64,000 nucleotides of DNA from Maricurvus nonylphenolicus (lineage in GTDB: Bacteria; Pseudomonadota; Gammaproteobacteria; Pseudomonadales; Cellvibrionaceae). Below, piece after piece: positions 53,430-60,987 of this stretch (position 1 is its first letter; each line of letters starts with the position of its first letter). The notes under the pieces were generated by a model. The model was not told the DNA's origin, ran no database searches, and worked only from the letters and a program-made list of their open reading frames with translations. The translations under genes were made by a program, and so were the position numbers. The DNA lies in assembly GCF_042854845.1 (NCBI RefSeq), contig NZ_AP031498.1, forward strand, positions 1,798,001-1,862,000. Reading direction: 5' to 3'.

Positions 53430-53435
53430 TTGTAT

Positions 53436-54395
53436 CTAGTTTTTTTGCGTTTCGGAAGGGGATTCACCAAACAGCTTTTTATATTCCCGCGAGAAATGGC
53501 TGGCATGGAAAAAGCCCCATTCCGCGGCAATATCGCCAACACTTTTATCGAGGTTGTTGTCCTGTTGCAGGGCTTGGCGTACCTGGCGTAAGCGGGCTTG
53601 TTTGATATAGGTTTTAGGGCCAACATTAAACTGTTTACTGAAATCGGCCTGAAGTTTACGAATACTGGAACCGCTGACATTGGCCAGTTCTTCCAGGGTT
53701 AAGGGTTGTTTCAGATTCGCCATAATATAATCAACAGCGGTATTGAGCTTTTTATCATGCCCTTTGGCCAGGCCGGCAATCTGCGCCTGGTTCATATTCA
53801 CAAACCCCATCATCAGCAGTTCCGTTAAGTGGCGACTGGTTATGCCGCGACTTAACAAACTGTTCTCGTCTTCCAGTTCCGTGGTCAGGGTGTGAATCAT
53901 ATTGGCTAGACTTAAACCCTCTGCCTGACGCATATCCAGGTGCTCGGGAAGGATGATCTCGGGTGTTTCCGAGATGCCGTAATAGGTCTGACAGAAGCTT
54001 TCCAATACCTGTGGACGGATTCGAACAAAGACGACGGTACAGTCTGCGGGCCAGGAGAGATCGACCATTTCGCCGGGGGAGAGAATAATAGCCGAGCGAT
54101 TGTGCACGGCGACTTTGCCTGAATGATTACTGATAATGTCCCCATTCATGGGGGCAAGCAGGAAATAGTTCTCGGCGGGCTGTTGAAAAATCTCCTGAAT
54201 ATCCTCACCAAAATGTGCAGAGGCGATATCGAGAAAGGGCAGGCGTACCAAAGACGCTTTGATATTAAGCGGCCCTTCGGACTTACTTTGAAAGTAATGG
54301 CGGGGCTCAAATACCTTGGCAATAGCATCTTCTACCTCATCAATATGATGGGCATCAATATACTGGTAACTCTGCAAAGGCATCTTGGTTTCCAT
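53436..54395 (-). CDS. AraC-family regulator upstream of the amidase
   Basis: A 319-residue regulator with an AraC-binding-like cupin domain (about 10-180) and a C-terminal double HTH (LTLEELANVSGSSIRKLQAD, then VGDIAAEWGFFHASHFSREYKKLFG). It resembles the AraC protein beside the sulfatases over its full length. Two operator-like sites lie 36 and 61 bases before its start, in the region shared with the divergent LuxR gene. It is the nearest specific candidate for binding the motif that marks the island's promoters. METK is a possible start and MPLQ four codons later is an alternative. Confidence 0.9.
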   Translation of the reverse strand: METKMPLQSYQYIDAHHIDEVEDAIAKVFEPRHYFQSKSEGPLNIKASLVRLPFLDIASAHFGEDIQEIFQQPAENYFLLAPMNGDIISNHSGKVAVHNRSAIILSPGEMVDLSWPADCTVVFVRIRPQVLESFCQTYYGISETPEIILPEHLDMRQAEGLSLANMIHTLTTELEDENSLLSRGITSRHLTELLMMGFVNMNQAQIAGLAKGHDKKLNTAVDYIMANLKQPLTLEELANVSGSSIRKLQADFSKQFNVGPKTYIKQARLRQVRQALQQDNNLDKSVGDIAAEWGFFHASHFSREYKKLFGESPSETQKN

Positions 54396-54431
54396 GTTAT
54401 TAAAGGTAACAAGCTTGTTGATATTTATCCA

Positions 54432-54472
54432 GCTAACCTAAGTTGTGACCATATACGCTAACTTTAGTCCGG
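54432..54472. promoter_or_regulatory. Two operator-like sites between the araC and luxR genes
   Basis: GCTAACCTAAGTTGTG (54432-54447) and GCTAACTTTAGTCCGG (54457-54472), 25 bases apart. The second, read on the minus strand, contains GACTAAAGTTAG, identical to the core of the site before the acyl-CoA synthetase. Spacing resembles the pair upstream of the TonB receptor gene (23 bases). Confidence 0.5.
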
Positions 54473-54664
54473 GTAACTTGTTGTTTTTTAAGGGGATTGC
54501 AGTTTTGTGCTAGGCGCTGTGCACAAAACCGCTAACACCTGCATAGAATTGATAACTCCACTGCACATATCCGCTATATCGTATTAGCCATGCAACGTAA
54601 GCAGTCATCAGAACTGTTGACCTAAGCACAGCGAGTCGTGAGAGAAGATAGCGGAGAGAGCCTT

Positions 54665-55900
54665 ATGAGTTATTCAACGTTTATGCAGTCAGCATCGATA
54701 CAGCCGGATTCTGTGTCTTATAGCTCTTATATAATTAAACGTGATATTACAGAGCGTTTAGTTGCGGGCTTAGCATCTAATACTCGCCTAACCTTATTGG
54801 TTGCTCCAGCCGGATCGGGAAAAACCTTGCTGGCCAGAGAAATCCTGGCGCAGTTTAGCGATAAGTCGTGTTATATCGACGCGGCAACCTTTAACTGTGA
54901 CACGCTGGAAGCGAAAGACATTGCTCATCCATCACTTGCAGACAGCACTGAAAGTCTTATCGTTATTGATAATGCGGATACGCTGCGTGGCCAACCGGTA
55001 TGGCAGCAGTTAAAACAGATCGTCAAAAGCAGTCTCTCCAGCCATCGCTTTGTACTGGTCTCTCGCTATGATCTGGCAGAAGATTTTGCTCGCCAAAAAG
55101 CAGAAGGTGTGGTGACTGAAGTTGGATTTAAAGAGCTGGCATTTTCCTCGCAGGAACTGTCTGAATTGGTCAGTGTGATGCAGGCTCTGAAAAATTATGG
55201 CGCTAACGAGTCTGCCGGGTTTCTGGACGCTCTGTTATTAAAAAGTCATGGCTGGCCAGCAGGTGTTGTGATCGGTTTGCAAGCGGTTATGAACGGCCAT
55301 AGCCCCAAAGAGTTTGTCGACAGCTTTTGCGGTAAGGATCGCGATGTGGTGTCCTATTTCCGGGAAAACGTGATGGGCGATATCGGTGAAGATTGTGCCG
55401 AACTGTTACTGGAATGCTCTTTGGGTAAACAGATTGATGACCGCTATATCCAGCATGTGATGGGTCGCTGCGATACTACCCGCATTAAAGAATTAATTGC
55501 TACGGAAAATGCCTTTGTTATCGAATGCGATCGCAACCGCGATAGTTTGTCGTTACATCCTTTATTCCGTGAATTCCTGGAATACGAATTTTCGTTTCGT
55601 GATCAGGCCCGCTGTCAGGAGCTAAAGAAAAAGCATCAGGAAATCAGTAACCAGTTCACGGGTAATAGCTCGGAAGTGGTATACGCAGACTTCGGCGGCA
55701 TGGTTGAGAAACTGACAAATCGGGAAACCCAGTTAGTGGCTTTGATTTCTTCTGGCTTTACCAATCGTGAAATTGGCGAAAAACTGTTTATCTCAGAAAA
55801 AACGGTCAAATGGCACCTGCATAAAATCTACGCCAAGATGGGTGTTAAGAACCGCACGACTGCAGTGGCCAAAGCGCGCAGCTGTCAAATGATAAGTTGA
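54665..55900 (+). CDS. Short MalT/AlkS-like LuxR-family ATP-dependent regulator
   Basis: A 411-residue regulator. The N-terminal STAND-type ATPase has Walker A LLVAPAGSGKTLLAREI (about 45-60) and a Walker B-like SLIVIDNADTL. The C-terminus is a LuxR HTH: LTNRETQLVALISSGFTNREIGEKLFISEKTVKWHLHKIY. MalT and AlkS are about 900 residues, with a long TPR sensor between these parts. Here the ATPase module runs almost directly into the HTH, so the large sensor is missing. ATG 54665 was preferred over GTG 54638 because GGAGAGAG precedes it. AlkS-type proteins control hydrocarbon degradation genes, which suits this neighbourhood. Confidence 0.85.
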   Translation: MSYSTFMQSASIQPDSVSYSSYIIKRDITERLVAGLASNTRLTLLVAPAGSGKTLLAREILAQFSDKSCYIDAATFNCDTLEAKDIAHPSLADSTESLIVIDNADTLRGQPVWQQLKQIVKSSLSSHRFVLVSRYDLAEDFARQKAEGVVTEVGFKELAFSSQELSELVSVMQALKNYGANESAGFLDALLLKSHGWPAGVVIGLQAVMNGHSPKEFVDSFCGKDRDVVSYFRENVMGDIGEDCAELLLECSLGKQIDDRYIQHVMGRCDTTRIKELIATENAFVIECDRNRDSLSLHPLFREFLEYEFSFRDQARCQELKKKHQEISNQFTGNSSEVVYADFGGMVEKLTNRETQLVALISSGFTNREIGEKLFISEKTVKWHLHKIYAKMGVKNRTTAVAKARSCQMIS

Positions 55901-55910
55901 ACTCTAATCT

Positions 55911-55987
55911 GTCATACCTGCGCAGGCAGGTATCCAGTGTCTGAGCACACTGTTAAGTCACTGGATTCCTGCCTTCGCAGGAATGAC
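55911..55987. repeat. Small dispersed palindrome with CCTGCG/CGCAGG core
   Basis: A 77-bp element directly after the luxR stop. Arms 55911-55939 (starting GTCATACCTGCGCAGGCAGG) and 55959-55987 (CACTGGATTCCTGCCTTCGC onward) pair with few mismatches around a 19-base loop. Sequences of the form GTCATTCCTGCGAAGGCAGGAATCCAGTG are a widespread repeat type in proteobacteria. It may also end the luxR transcript. Confidence 0.8.
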
Positions 55988-56036
55988 ATTTAGTAAATGT
56001 GTCAGATAATTTAAGGTGTAAATCGGTAGCAAAATT

Positions 56037-56429
56037 ATGAGTGAAAAACCCAAAGAAATCGTCCAATCCTTCTATCACGAATTCGAAGCCGGTAATATCG
56101 AGGCTTCACTGGCTCTACTGGCGGAGAATGTTGAATGGGTAAATCCTCTGCCTGAAGAAATTCCTTTTTCGGGCAGTTATAAAGGTGTTGCTGGTGTAGT
56201 GGCTTACTTACAACTATTGGCGGATACTTTGGATATGGGCCCGATGAAATTGCATCGTGTCGTTGCCGAAGATGATGTGGTCATGGTTACCGGTCATGAA
56301 TCCAGCAAGGTTAAAGCTAGTGGCCTGTCTTATAGCATGGATTGGGTGCATGAGTTTACGGTGGAGAATGGCAAGATTATAGCGGTACGTGAATATAACG
56401 ATACGGCAGAAATGCTCAAAGCCTTTTAA
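56037..56429 (+). CDS. SnoaL-like (NTF2-fold) protein 2
   Basis: A 130-residue NTF2-fold protein of the ketosteroid-isomerase-related group. The opening VQSFYHEFEAGNIEASLALLAENVEWVNP and the tail HEFTVENGKIIAVREYNDTAEMLKAF are the common pattern. Members isomerise, cyclise or simply bind small hydrophobic ligands; no catalytic pair can be named with confidence. The next gene starts nine bases after its stop, so they probably share a transcript. Confidence 0.85.
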   Translation: MSEKPKEIVQSFYHEFEAGNIEASLALLAENVEWVNPLPEEIPFSGSYKGVAGVVAYLQLLADTLDMGPMKLHRVVAEDDVVMVTGHESSKVKASGLSYSMDWVHEFTVENGKIIAVREYNDTAEMLKAF

Positions 56430-56438
56430 GATAGTAGT

Positions 56439-57587
56439 ATGATCAAGTTCATTCATCATGTAAGCCTTGGGGTTGCATTATTCCTAAGTGCAATGGCGGC
56501 CTTCGTGCTTACCGAAGCTGGGCAGCTGGTTAATTTACCTCGCACTTTTGCGATTGGTTTTTTTAACGCCCGTGAAGCTATCGCGATAGTATCTATTGTT
56601 TGCCTGTTGATCACAGTAGTGATTGATTGGCGTTATCGCATATTATCCAGGCTCTATACCAGCCTATCGTCACTGGCTGTGGTGGGATTGTTATTGGCCG
56701 CTTTTTTCATCATGCCGTACTTCTTTTTTCTGCCGCAGCAGAACGGTGCTGAATATGTGCATGTAAAAGCCTCAACGGGTTATCTTGAAGACAGCGAAGA
56801 TGTGTTGGTACTGGAGCATGATGGTAGTGCCACCGCATTCCCAACCAGTCGTATCTGGCAGCCGCATATTGCCGGGCTTGAAGCTAATGGCCAGCTAGTC
56901 AATATGACCTACTGTGTGTTAACCAATTCCGGCGTGGCCTACAGCCCCTTGGTCAATAACCAGACCATGGATATGAAAGTGTTGATGCAGACACACAATA
57001 ACCTGGTATTTTTTGATGAAAACAGCGGTGAAACCGTACAGCAAATTACCGGCGTGTTGGATTCTTCCGGCGAGAAGCTCAAACAACTGCCAACCCAGAT
57101 GATGCGCTGGGGTGATTTCAAGCGTGCCTATCCGGGCGGCAAGGTGTTTTATAACGAGTTTGACAGCGTACGCGAGCAAGCGGTGCAATTGATGTTTGGA
57201 CTGCCTCTACAGGGTTACGATAACCTGGAGCGTAACAACCCCATATTTCCAACCCTGTCACTGGCAGATACTCGTATTCCCAATAAGACCAAAATATGGG
57301 CTGTGGAGATTAATGGTGAATCTATAGCGGTAACCCGAGAACATATTACCAGGCAGACTCGTATCGTGACCGAGCTCGGCGGGCAAAAGGTGGTGTTGGC
57401 TTATTATCCGCAATTTGATTCTGTAGGTGGTTTTTACCTGCCGGATAATGTTTCCGAGGGTGCGTTAGAGCATCTGGACTTTTACGGCTATGTGGCTGGC
57501 CAGCGCTTGCAGCGTTTAAACGTATTTAGTGAAGTTTACTGGATGGTGTGGAGCCATTTTCATCCGGATACGCGATTACTCCATTAG
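56439..57587 (+). CDS. DUF3179 membrane protein
   Basis: A 382-residue protein with three N-terminal membrane helices (about 5-25, 43-63 and 76-100), followed by a soluble DUF3179 domain. The domain's recognisable pieces are VNMTYCVLTNSGVAYSP, the LVFFDENSGETVQQITG stretch and the ending WMVWSHFHPDTRLL. The conserved Cys in TYCVL is present. Function of the family is not established. The domain probably faces the periplasm. It follows the SnoaL-like gene closely. Confidence 0.82.
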   Translation: MIKFIHHVSLGVALFLSAMAAFVLTEAGQLVNLPRTFAIGFFNAREAIAIVSIVCLLITVVIDWRYRILSRLYTSLSSLAVVGLLLAAFFIMPYFFFLPQQNGAEYVHVKASTGYLEDSEDVLVLEHDGSATAFPTSRIWQPHIAGLEANGQLVNMTYCVLTNSGVAYSPLVNNQTMDMKVLMQTHNNLVFFDENSGETVQQITGVLDSSGEKLKQLPTQMMRWGDFKRAYPGGKVFYNEFDSVREQAVQLMFGLPLQGYDNLERNNPIFPTLSLADTRIPNKTKIWAVEINGESIAVTREHITRQTRIVTELGGQKVVLAYYPQFDSVGGFYLPDNVSEGALEHLDFYGYVAGQRLQRLNVFSEVYWMVWSHFHPDTRLLH

Positions 57588-57744
57588 CGAGCAACCTTAA
57601 TAATCAGGCTGATTATATTAATAGCAAGATAGCGAATATCTTCGCCATCGTGGCTTTCTATAAGAATAATTGATTAAAAAACCACCGCCTTGGTCTGAAT
57701 CGTTCCTATACTGAAAGTGAGTCAAAGGTATTTGAGGTAGCACC

Positions 57745-58020
57745 ATGTTGTTAAAACACCGAGATCAGGGCGTCATCGTCAAGGTGTCTGATATTCATAC
57801 ATTGCTTGATCCCTATGCCACTACTGTGGAAGGGCGTATGCAGTGGGGGGAAGAGGAGCAGGACCGAGAGCCGATTGCTAAGAGTGATCTGTGCTTTTTA
57901 TCGGGTGAGCATCTGCCGCAATGCTGGCTGAATAGCCATTATCGTGATGAAGAGGTTAGCCGCCATCGCTGTGGTACTACCGCCAGCTCCGATGGCTTTA
58001 GCCATTACTACGGTGCCTGA
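57745..58020 (+). CDS. Small conserved hypothetical protein
   Basis: A 91-residue soluble protein without signal. It resembles a short Pseudomonas-type protein sometimes labelled acetyltransferase, with the pattern DPYATTVEGRMQWGEEEQD, then SDLCFLSGEHLPQCWLNSHYR. It is too short for a GNAT fold, so that label should not be trusted. Two Cys and two His near the C-terminus (CWLNSH, HRC) could bind a metal. It is convergent with the HD-GYP-like gene, six bases from stop to stop. Confidence 0.65.
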   Translation: MLLKHRDQGVIVKVSDIHTLLDPYATTVEGRMQWGEEEQDREPIAKSDLCFLSGEHLPQCWLNSHYRDEEVSRHRCGTTASSDGFSHYYGA

Positions 58021-58026
58021 TACTGC

Positions 58027-59367
58027 TTACTCTGCGATACTGTCTATCGAGGCCTCTATAACATAGGCCTCGAGCTCTATATGAAGATTCTTTTCTATAC
58101 GGCGTAGTCCATCAATCAGCTTCACATCAAGCTTTTTATACCTGGCCAGTAACAACATGTCATTGGGGCCACAAATATCTCTGGCCAGGCGCATACCGGG
58201 TTTCAGGTCGCTAATGGCTAAACAGCATTGCGAGACTTCATTGGCCTGGTTTACCCACTTATCCAATAGAGGGACAGCCAGTTCAACCAAATCTGCCGGA
58301 AAGGCTTTATCGGCTTCTTCCCTGAGCATTTCAATCGCTTCCTGATGTGTATAGGCTCGATCGAACAGCATACCCTGGCGTGCTTCCAGATAATTAACGA
58401 CCAGGCCCAGAATCAAGGCGGCAGGCAATATGTCATTGCCGGTCAGTTTATCGGGGTAACCCTTGCCATCTAGTCGTTCACGATGTTGATGCAGGAGCTT
58501 GCCCGTTTCTCCCATCGGCTCAATAAAGGCCAGGCTGGCCTCCGCCAATACGGGGTGCTGGCTAAATTGCAGTCTTTCTCCACTGGATTGGCTGTAAAAA
58601 GGGCGTTGGAGCAGTTCATCGGCAAAACTGATTTTACCTGCTTGGCTGAACATAGAGGCCAGATACAGATTCTTAAGATCAATTTTTGATAATCCTCTCG
58701 CTTTACCCAGCAGTCGGCAAAGAGTGGCTATATCTTGGGTATTCAAGCTGGCATCGCCAAGTCGTTTCTCTATCAGACTACTAAACGTTTGAAAGGCCAT
58801 CATATAAGTGTCACGAAGTTGCTCAGTACGTTCGCTGACTTTGGCTTCCAGGTTTTCATTCCATTGCTTGAGTTGTTCGTTCTGTTCCTGCACCCGCTGT
58901 TCAAGGTAGGCGTTTCTGGCCCGAATATTGGCCAGTTCTGTACCTTTCTTAATTACCCGCTTTAGTTGCTCCTCGTCCCAGGGTTTGTCGAGGAAGTAGG
59001 AGACATGGCCTTTATTGATGGCGGCAACAGTGGCATCAATATCGGCATAACCCGTCAGCAATATACGTTCAATAAAGGGCTGATGAAGTGCTAACTGCTC
59101 CATCAATTGTATGCCATCCATGCCGGGCATGCGGACATCGGACACAACGACAGCGACTGGGTGAGTCTGGCAGAATGTCAGTGCTTTTTCTGCCTGATCA
59201 AAGGAGACTATGTTGTAATCTTCGTCCCCCAGTAATCGCTCCAGAGCATTGAGGATAGAGGTTTCATCATCAACGAAAACCAGCGTATTGCAGGGGGTGA
59301 ACGTGTTATTTTTGTCACTTGATTCCACTTCGGGCATATCTAATCCAGCATCGATACCATCGCTCAA
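58027..59367 (-). CDS. Response regulator with degenerate HD-GYP domain (HnoD-like)
   Basis: A 446-residue protein. Receiver domain at about 28-145 (LVFVDDETSILNALERLL, phospho-acceptor in VVVSDVRMPGMDG). A coiled coil follows (about 150-190), then an HD-GYP-type domain. In active HD-GYP enzymes the core reads LHDIGK; here it is FSQAGK, so the metal-binding His-Asp pair is lost. The HHE is altered to HRE, while DGKGYP remains. It is therefore probably not a c-di-GMP phosphodiesterase. It is divergent from the H-NOX/kinase genes. Shewanella HnoD, a receiver with degenerate HD-GYP that acts in the H-NOX pathway, is the obvious analogue. Confidence 0.87.
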   Translation of the reverse strand: MSDGIDAGLDMPEVESSDKNNTFTPCNTLVFVDDETSILNALERLLGDEDYNIVSFDQAEKALTFCQTHPVAVVVSDVRMPGMDGIQLMEQLALHQPFIERILLTGYADIDATVAAINKGHVSYFLDKPWDEEQLKRVIKKGTELANIRARNAYLEQRVQEQNEQLKQWNENLEAKVSERTEQLRDTYMMAFQTFSSLIEKRLGDASLNTQDIATLCRLLGKARGLSKIDLKNLYLASMFSQAGKISFADELLQRPFYSQSSGERLQFSQHPVLAEASLAFIEPMGETGKLLHQHRERLDGKGYPDKLTGNDILPAALILGLVVNYLEARQGMLFDRAYTHQEAIEMLREEADKAFPADLVELAVPLLDKWVNQANEVSQCCLAISDLKPGMRLARDICGPNDMLLLARYKKLDVKLIDGLRRIEKNLHIELEAYVIEASIDSIAE

Positions 59368-59501
59368 TATTATAGCCTTTTAGTACTAAACATGAGGGGC
59401 TAAGCTACACTTATAGTCATATAAAGTATAAAGGTACCGATAAACAGGGAACTGGCTCACCTTTACTGTGAGCGTGTACTAACTAAAGGAGGAGGCCCGT
59501 C

Positions 59502-60050
59502 ATGCGGGGGGTCATATTGACGAATCTATGTGACATGATTGAGGAGCGTTATGGGCTTAAGTTTCTTAATGATGTGATTGATGCATCCCAATTACCCAGT
59601 GGGGGCATCTATACGGCCGGTGGTAATTATGATGGGGCTGAGGTTGCCTCTATTGTTGCGACGCTGGAAAAGCTACTGGGTATTCCTCAGGAGTTTATCA
59701 TCCGGAATTATGGTGAGTTTCTGGCCATAAAGTTATCGGAAGCGTTTCCTGCTTTTTTTGAAGTCGATGGCTTAAAGGCGTTCTTGAAAACCGTCGATCA
59801 CCATATTCACGTTGAAGTTGAAAAGCTTTATCCGGAAAGTGAATTACCCAAATTCACCTTTGAGGACCCGGGTGACAATAAGCTGGTGATGCACTATTAC
59901 TCTTCACGCAAACTGTGTCATCTGGCTGAAGGTTTAATCGAGGGTGCGGCTAAGTATTTTAATGAGGAATGTAGTCTCGTGCATTCTACTTGTATGCATC
60001 GTGGTGATGAATACTGCACTTTTGAGATGGCTTTTTATGAAGCAGAGTGA
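59502..60050 (+). CDS. H-NOX heme nitric-oxide sensor
   Basis: A 182-residue heme NO/oxygen-binding domain protein. The proximal heme histidine is His103 in DHHIHVEVEKLYPES. The propionate-binding Y-x-S-x-R motif is Tyr132-Tyr-Ser-Ser-Arg136, in HYYSSRKLCHLAEG. The opening MRGVILTNLCDMIEERYG is typical. C-terminal cysteines (CSLVHSTCMHRGDEYC) may form the zinc or thiol site seen in other bacterial H-NOX proteins. Bacterial H-NOX proteins bind NO and inhibit a partner kinase; the kinase gene overlaps its end. GGAGG precedes the start. Confidence 0.95.
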   Translation: MRGVILTNLCDMIEERYGLKFLNDVIDASQLPSGGIYTAGGNYDGAEVASIVATLEKLLGIPQEFIIRNYGEFLAIKLSEAFPAFFEVDGLKAFLKTVDHHIHVEVEKLYPESELPKFTFEDPGDNKLVMHYYSSRKLCHLAEGLIEGAAKYFNEECSLVHSTCMHRGDEYCTFEMAFYEAE

Positions 60051-60987
60051 TGTTTTTGAAGATGCCTATTATCGCGAAAAAGAAGCGAGAAAGCAGGCGG
60101 AGGTGATTCTTGAGGATAAGACTCGCGAGTTGTTTTCTTCTAATGTCGAGTTAAAAAAAGCCAATGAAGAATTATCACGTCAGCAGGCGCAGTTGGTTAA
60201 AACAGAGAAGCTGGCCGCACTGGGAACATTGGCAGCCGGAGTGGCGCATGAAATTAATAACCCTTTATCTTTCGTGTTAAGCAATATCTCGAGTTTACAG
60301 CGTTACTGTAATAAATATATTGACGTTGTCGAAGCCATTAAAAATGCCAATGAGACTTTACCGGAACCTATAGTAGAAGCATTATCTGCCCTGGAAGGGC
60401 GTAGAGATGCAGATTACATTATTAACGATACTCAGGTTATTTTTTCTGAGGTGGATAGCGGGTTGCAACGGGTCAGGGATATTATTCTAAATTTAAAGAG
60501 CTTTGCTCGGACAAATCCCAGTGATCGATCTAATGCCAATATCAATGAAGCAATTCAATCGGCCTTGAAAATTCTTAATAACGAGCTTAAGTACAAGTGT
60601 GAATTGAATGTTGATTTGCAAGAGCTTCCCCTTATCTACTGCAACCTTAATGAAGTCAGTCAGGTCTTTTTGAATGTGATTCATAATGCAGAGCAGGCGA
60701 TTAAAAAACAGGGGACGATTACTATTCGCAGTTGGGTCGATAATGCTATCTATATCAGCATTTCTGACGATGGCATAGGCATGAGTAAAGAGACGCTATC
60801 GCAAATCTTCAACCCTTTCTATACCAATAAACCCATGGGAATGGGAACAGGCTTGGGTTTATCGGTTTCACACGGAATTATTGAGGATTTGGGCGGTTCT
60901 ATACGTGTAGAGAGTGAGGTAGGTAAAGGCACTGAATTTACGATTGTACTTCCCACGGAGCAGCGCAAGAGAGATAGAGACGCATGA
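60037..60987 (+). CDS. Soluble histidine kinase, H-NOX partner
   Basis: A 316-residue cytoplasmic kinase: N-terminal coiled coil (about 5-60), dimerisation/phospho-acceptor domain with H-box LAAGVAHEINNPLSFVLSN, and an HATPase_c domain (NEVSQVFLNVIHNAEQAI, SDDGIGMS, GMGTGLGLSVSHGIIEDLGG). No membrane helix or sensor domain of its own, as expected if it takes its input from the H-NOX protein. ATG 60037 overlaps the H-NOX stop by 14 bases. A longer in-frame start at 59944 would overlap H-NOX by over 100 bases and is unlikely. Confidence 0.92.
   Translation: MKQSDVFEDAYYREKEARKQAEVILEDKTRELFSSNVELKKANEELSRQQAQLVKTEKLAALGTLAAGVAHEINNPLSFVLSNISSLQRYCNKYIDVVEAIKNANETLPEPIVEALSALEGRRDADYIINDTQVIFSEVDSGLQRVRDIILNLKSFARTNPSDRSNANINEAIQSALKILNNELKYKCELNVDLQELPLIYCNLNEVSQVFLNVIHNAEQAIKKQGTITIRSWVDNAIYISISDDGIGMSKETLSQIFNPFYTNKPMGMGTGLGLSVSHGIIEDLGGSIRVESEVGKGTEFTIVLPTEQRKRDRDA

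Noticed and set aside
57745..58020. Acetyltransferase label for the 91-residue protein
   Set aside because: It is too short for a GNAT domain and shows no acetyl-CoA loop; left as conserved hypothetical.
59944..60036. Extended histidine-kinase N-terminus with an apparent membrane helix
   Set aside because: It would lie inside the H-NOX gene in another frame. The hydrophobic stretch is a by-product of that frame, and ATG 60037 gives a normal soluble kinase.
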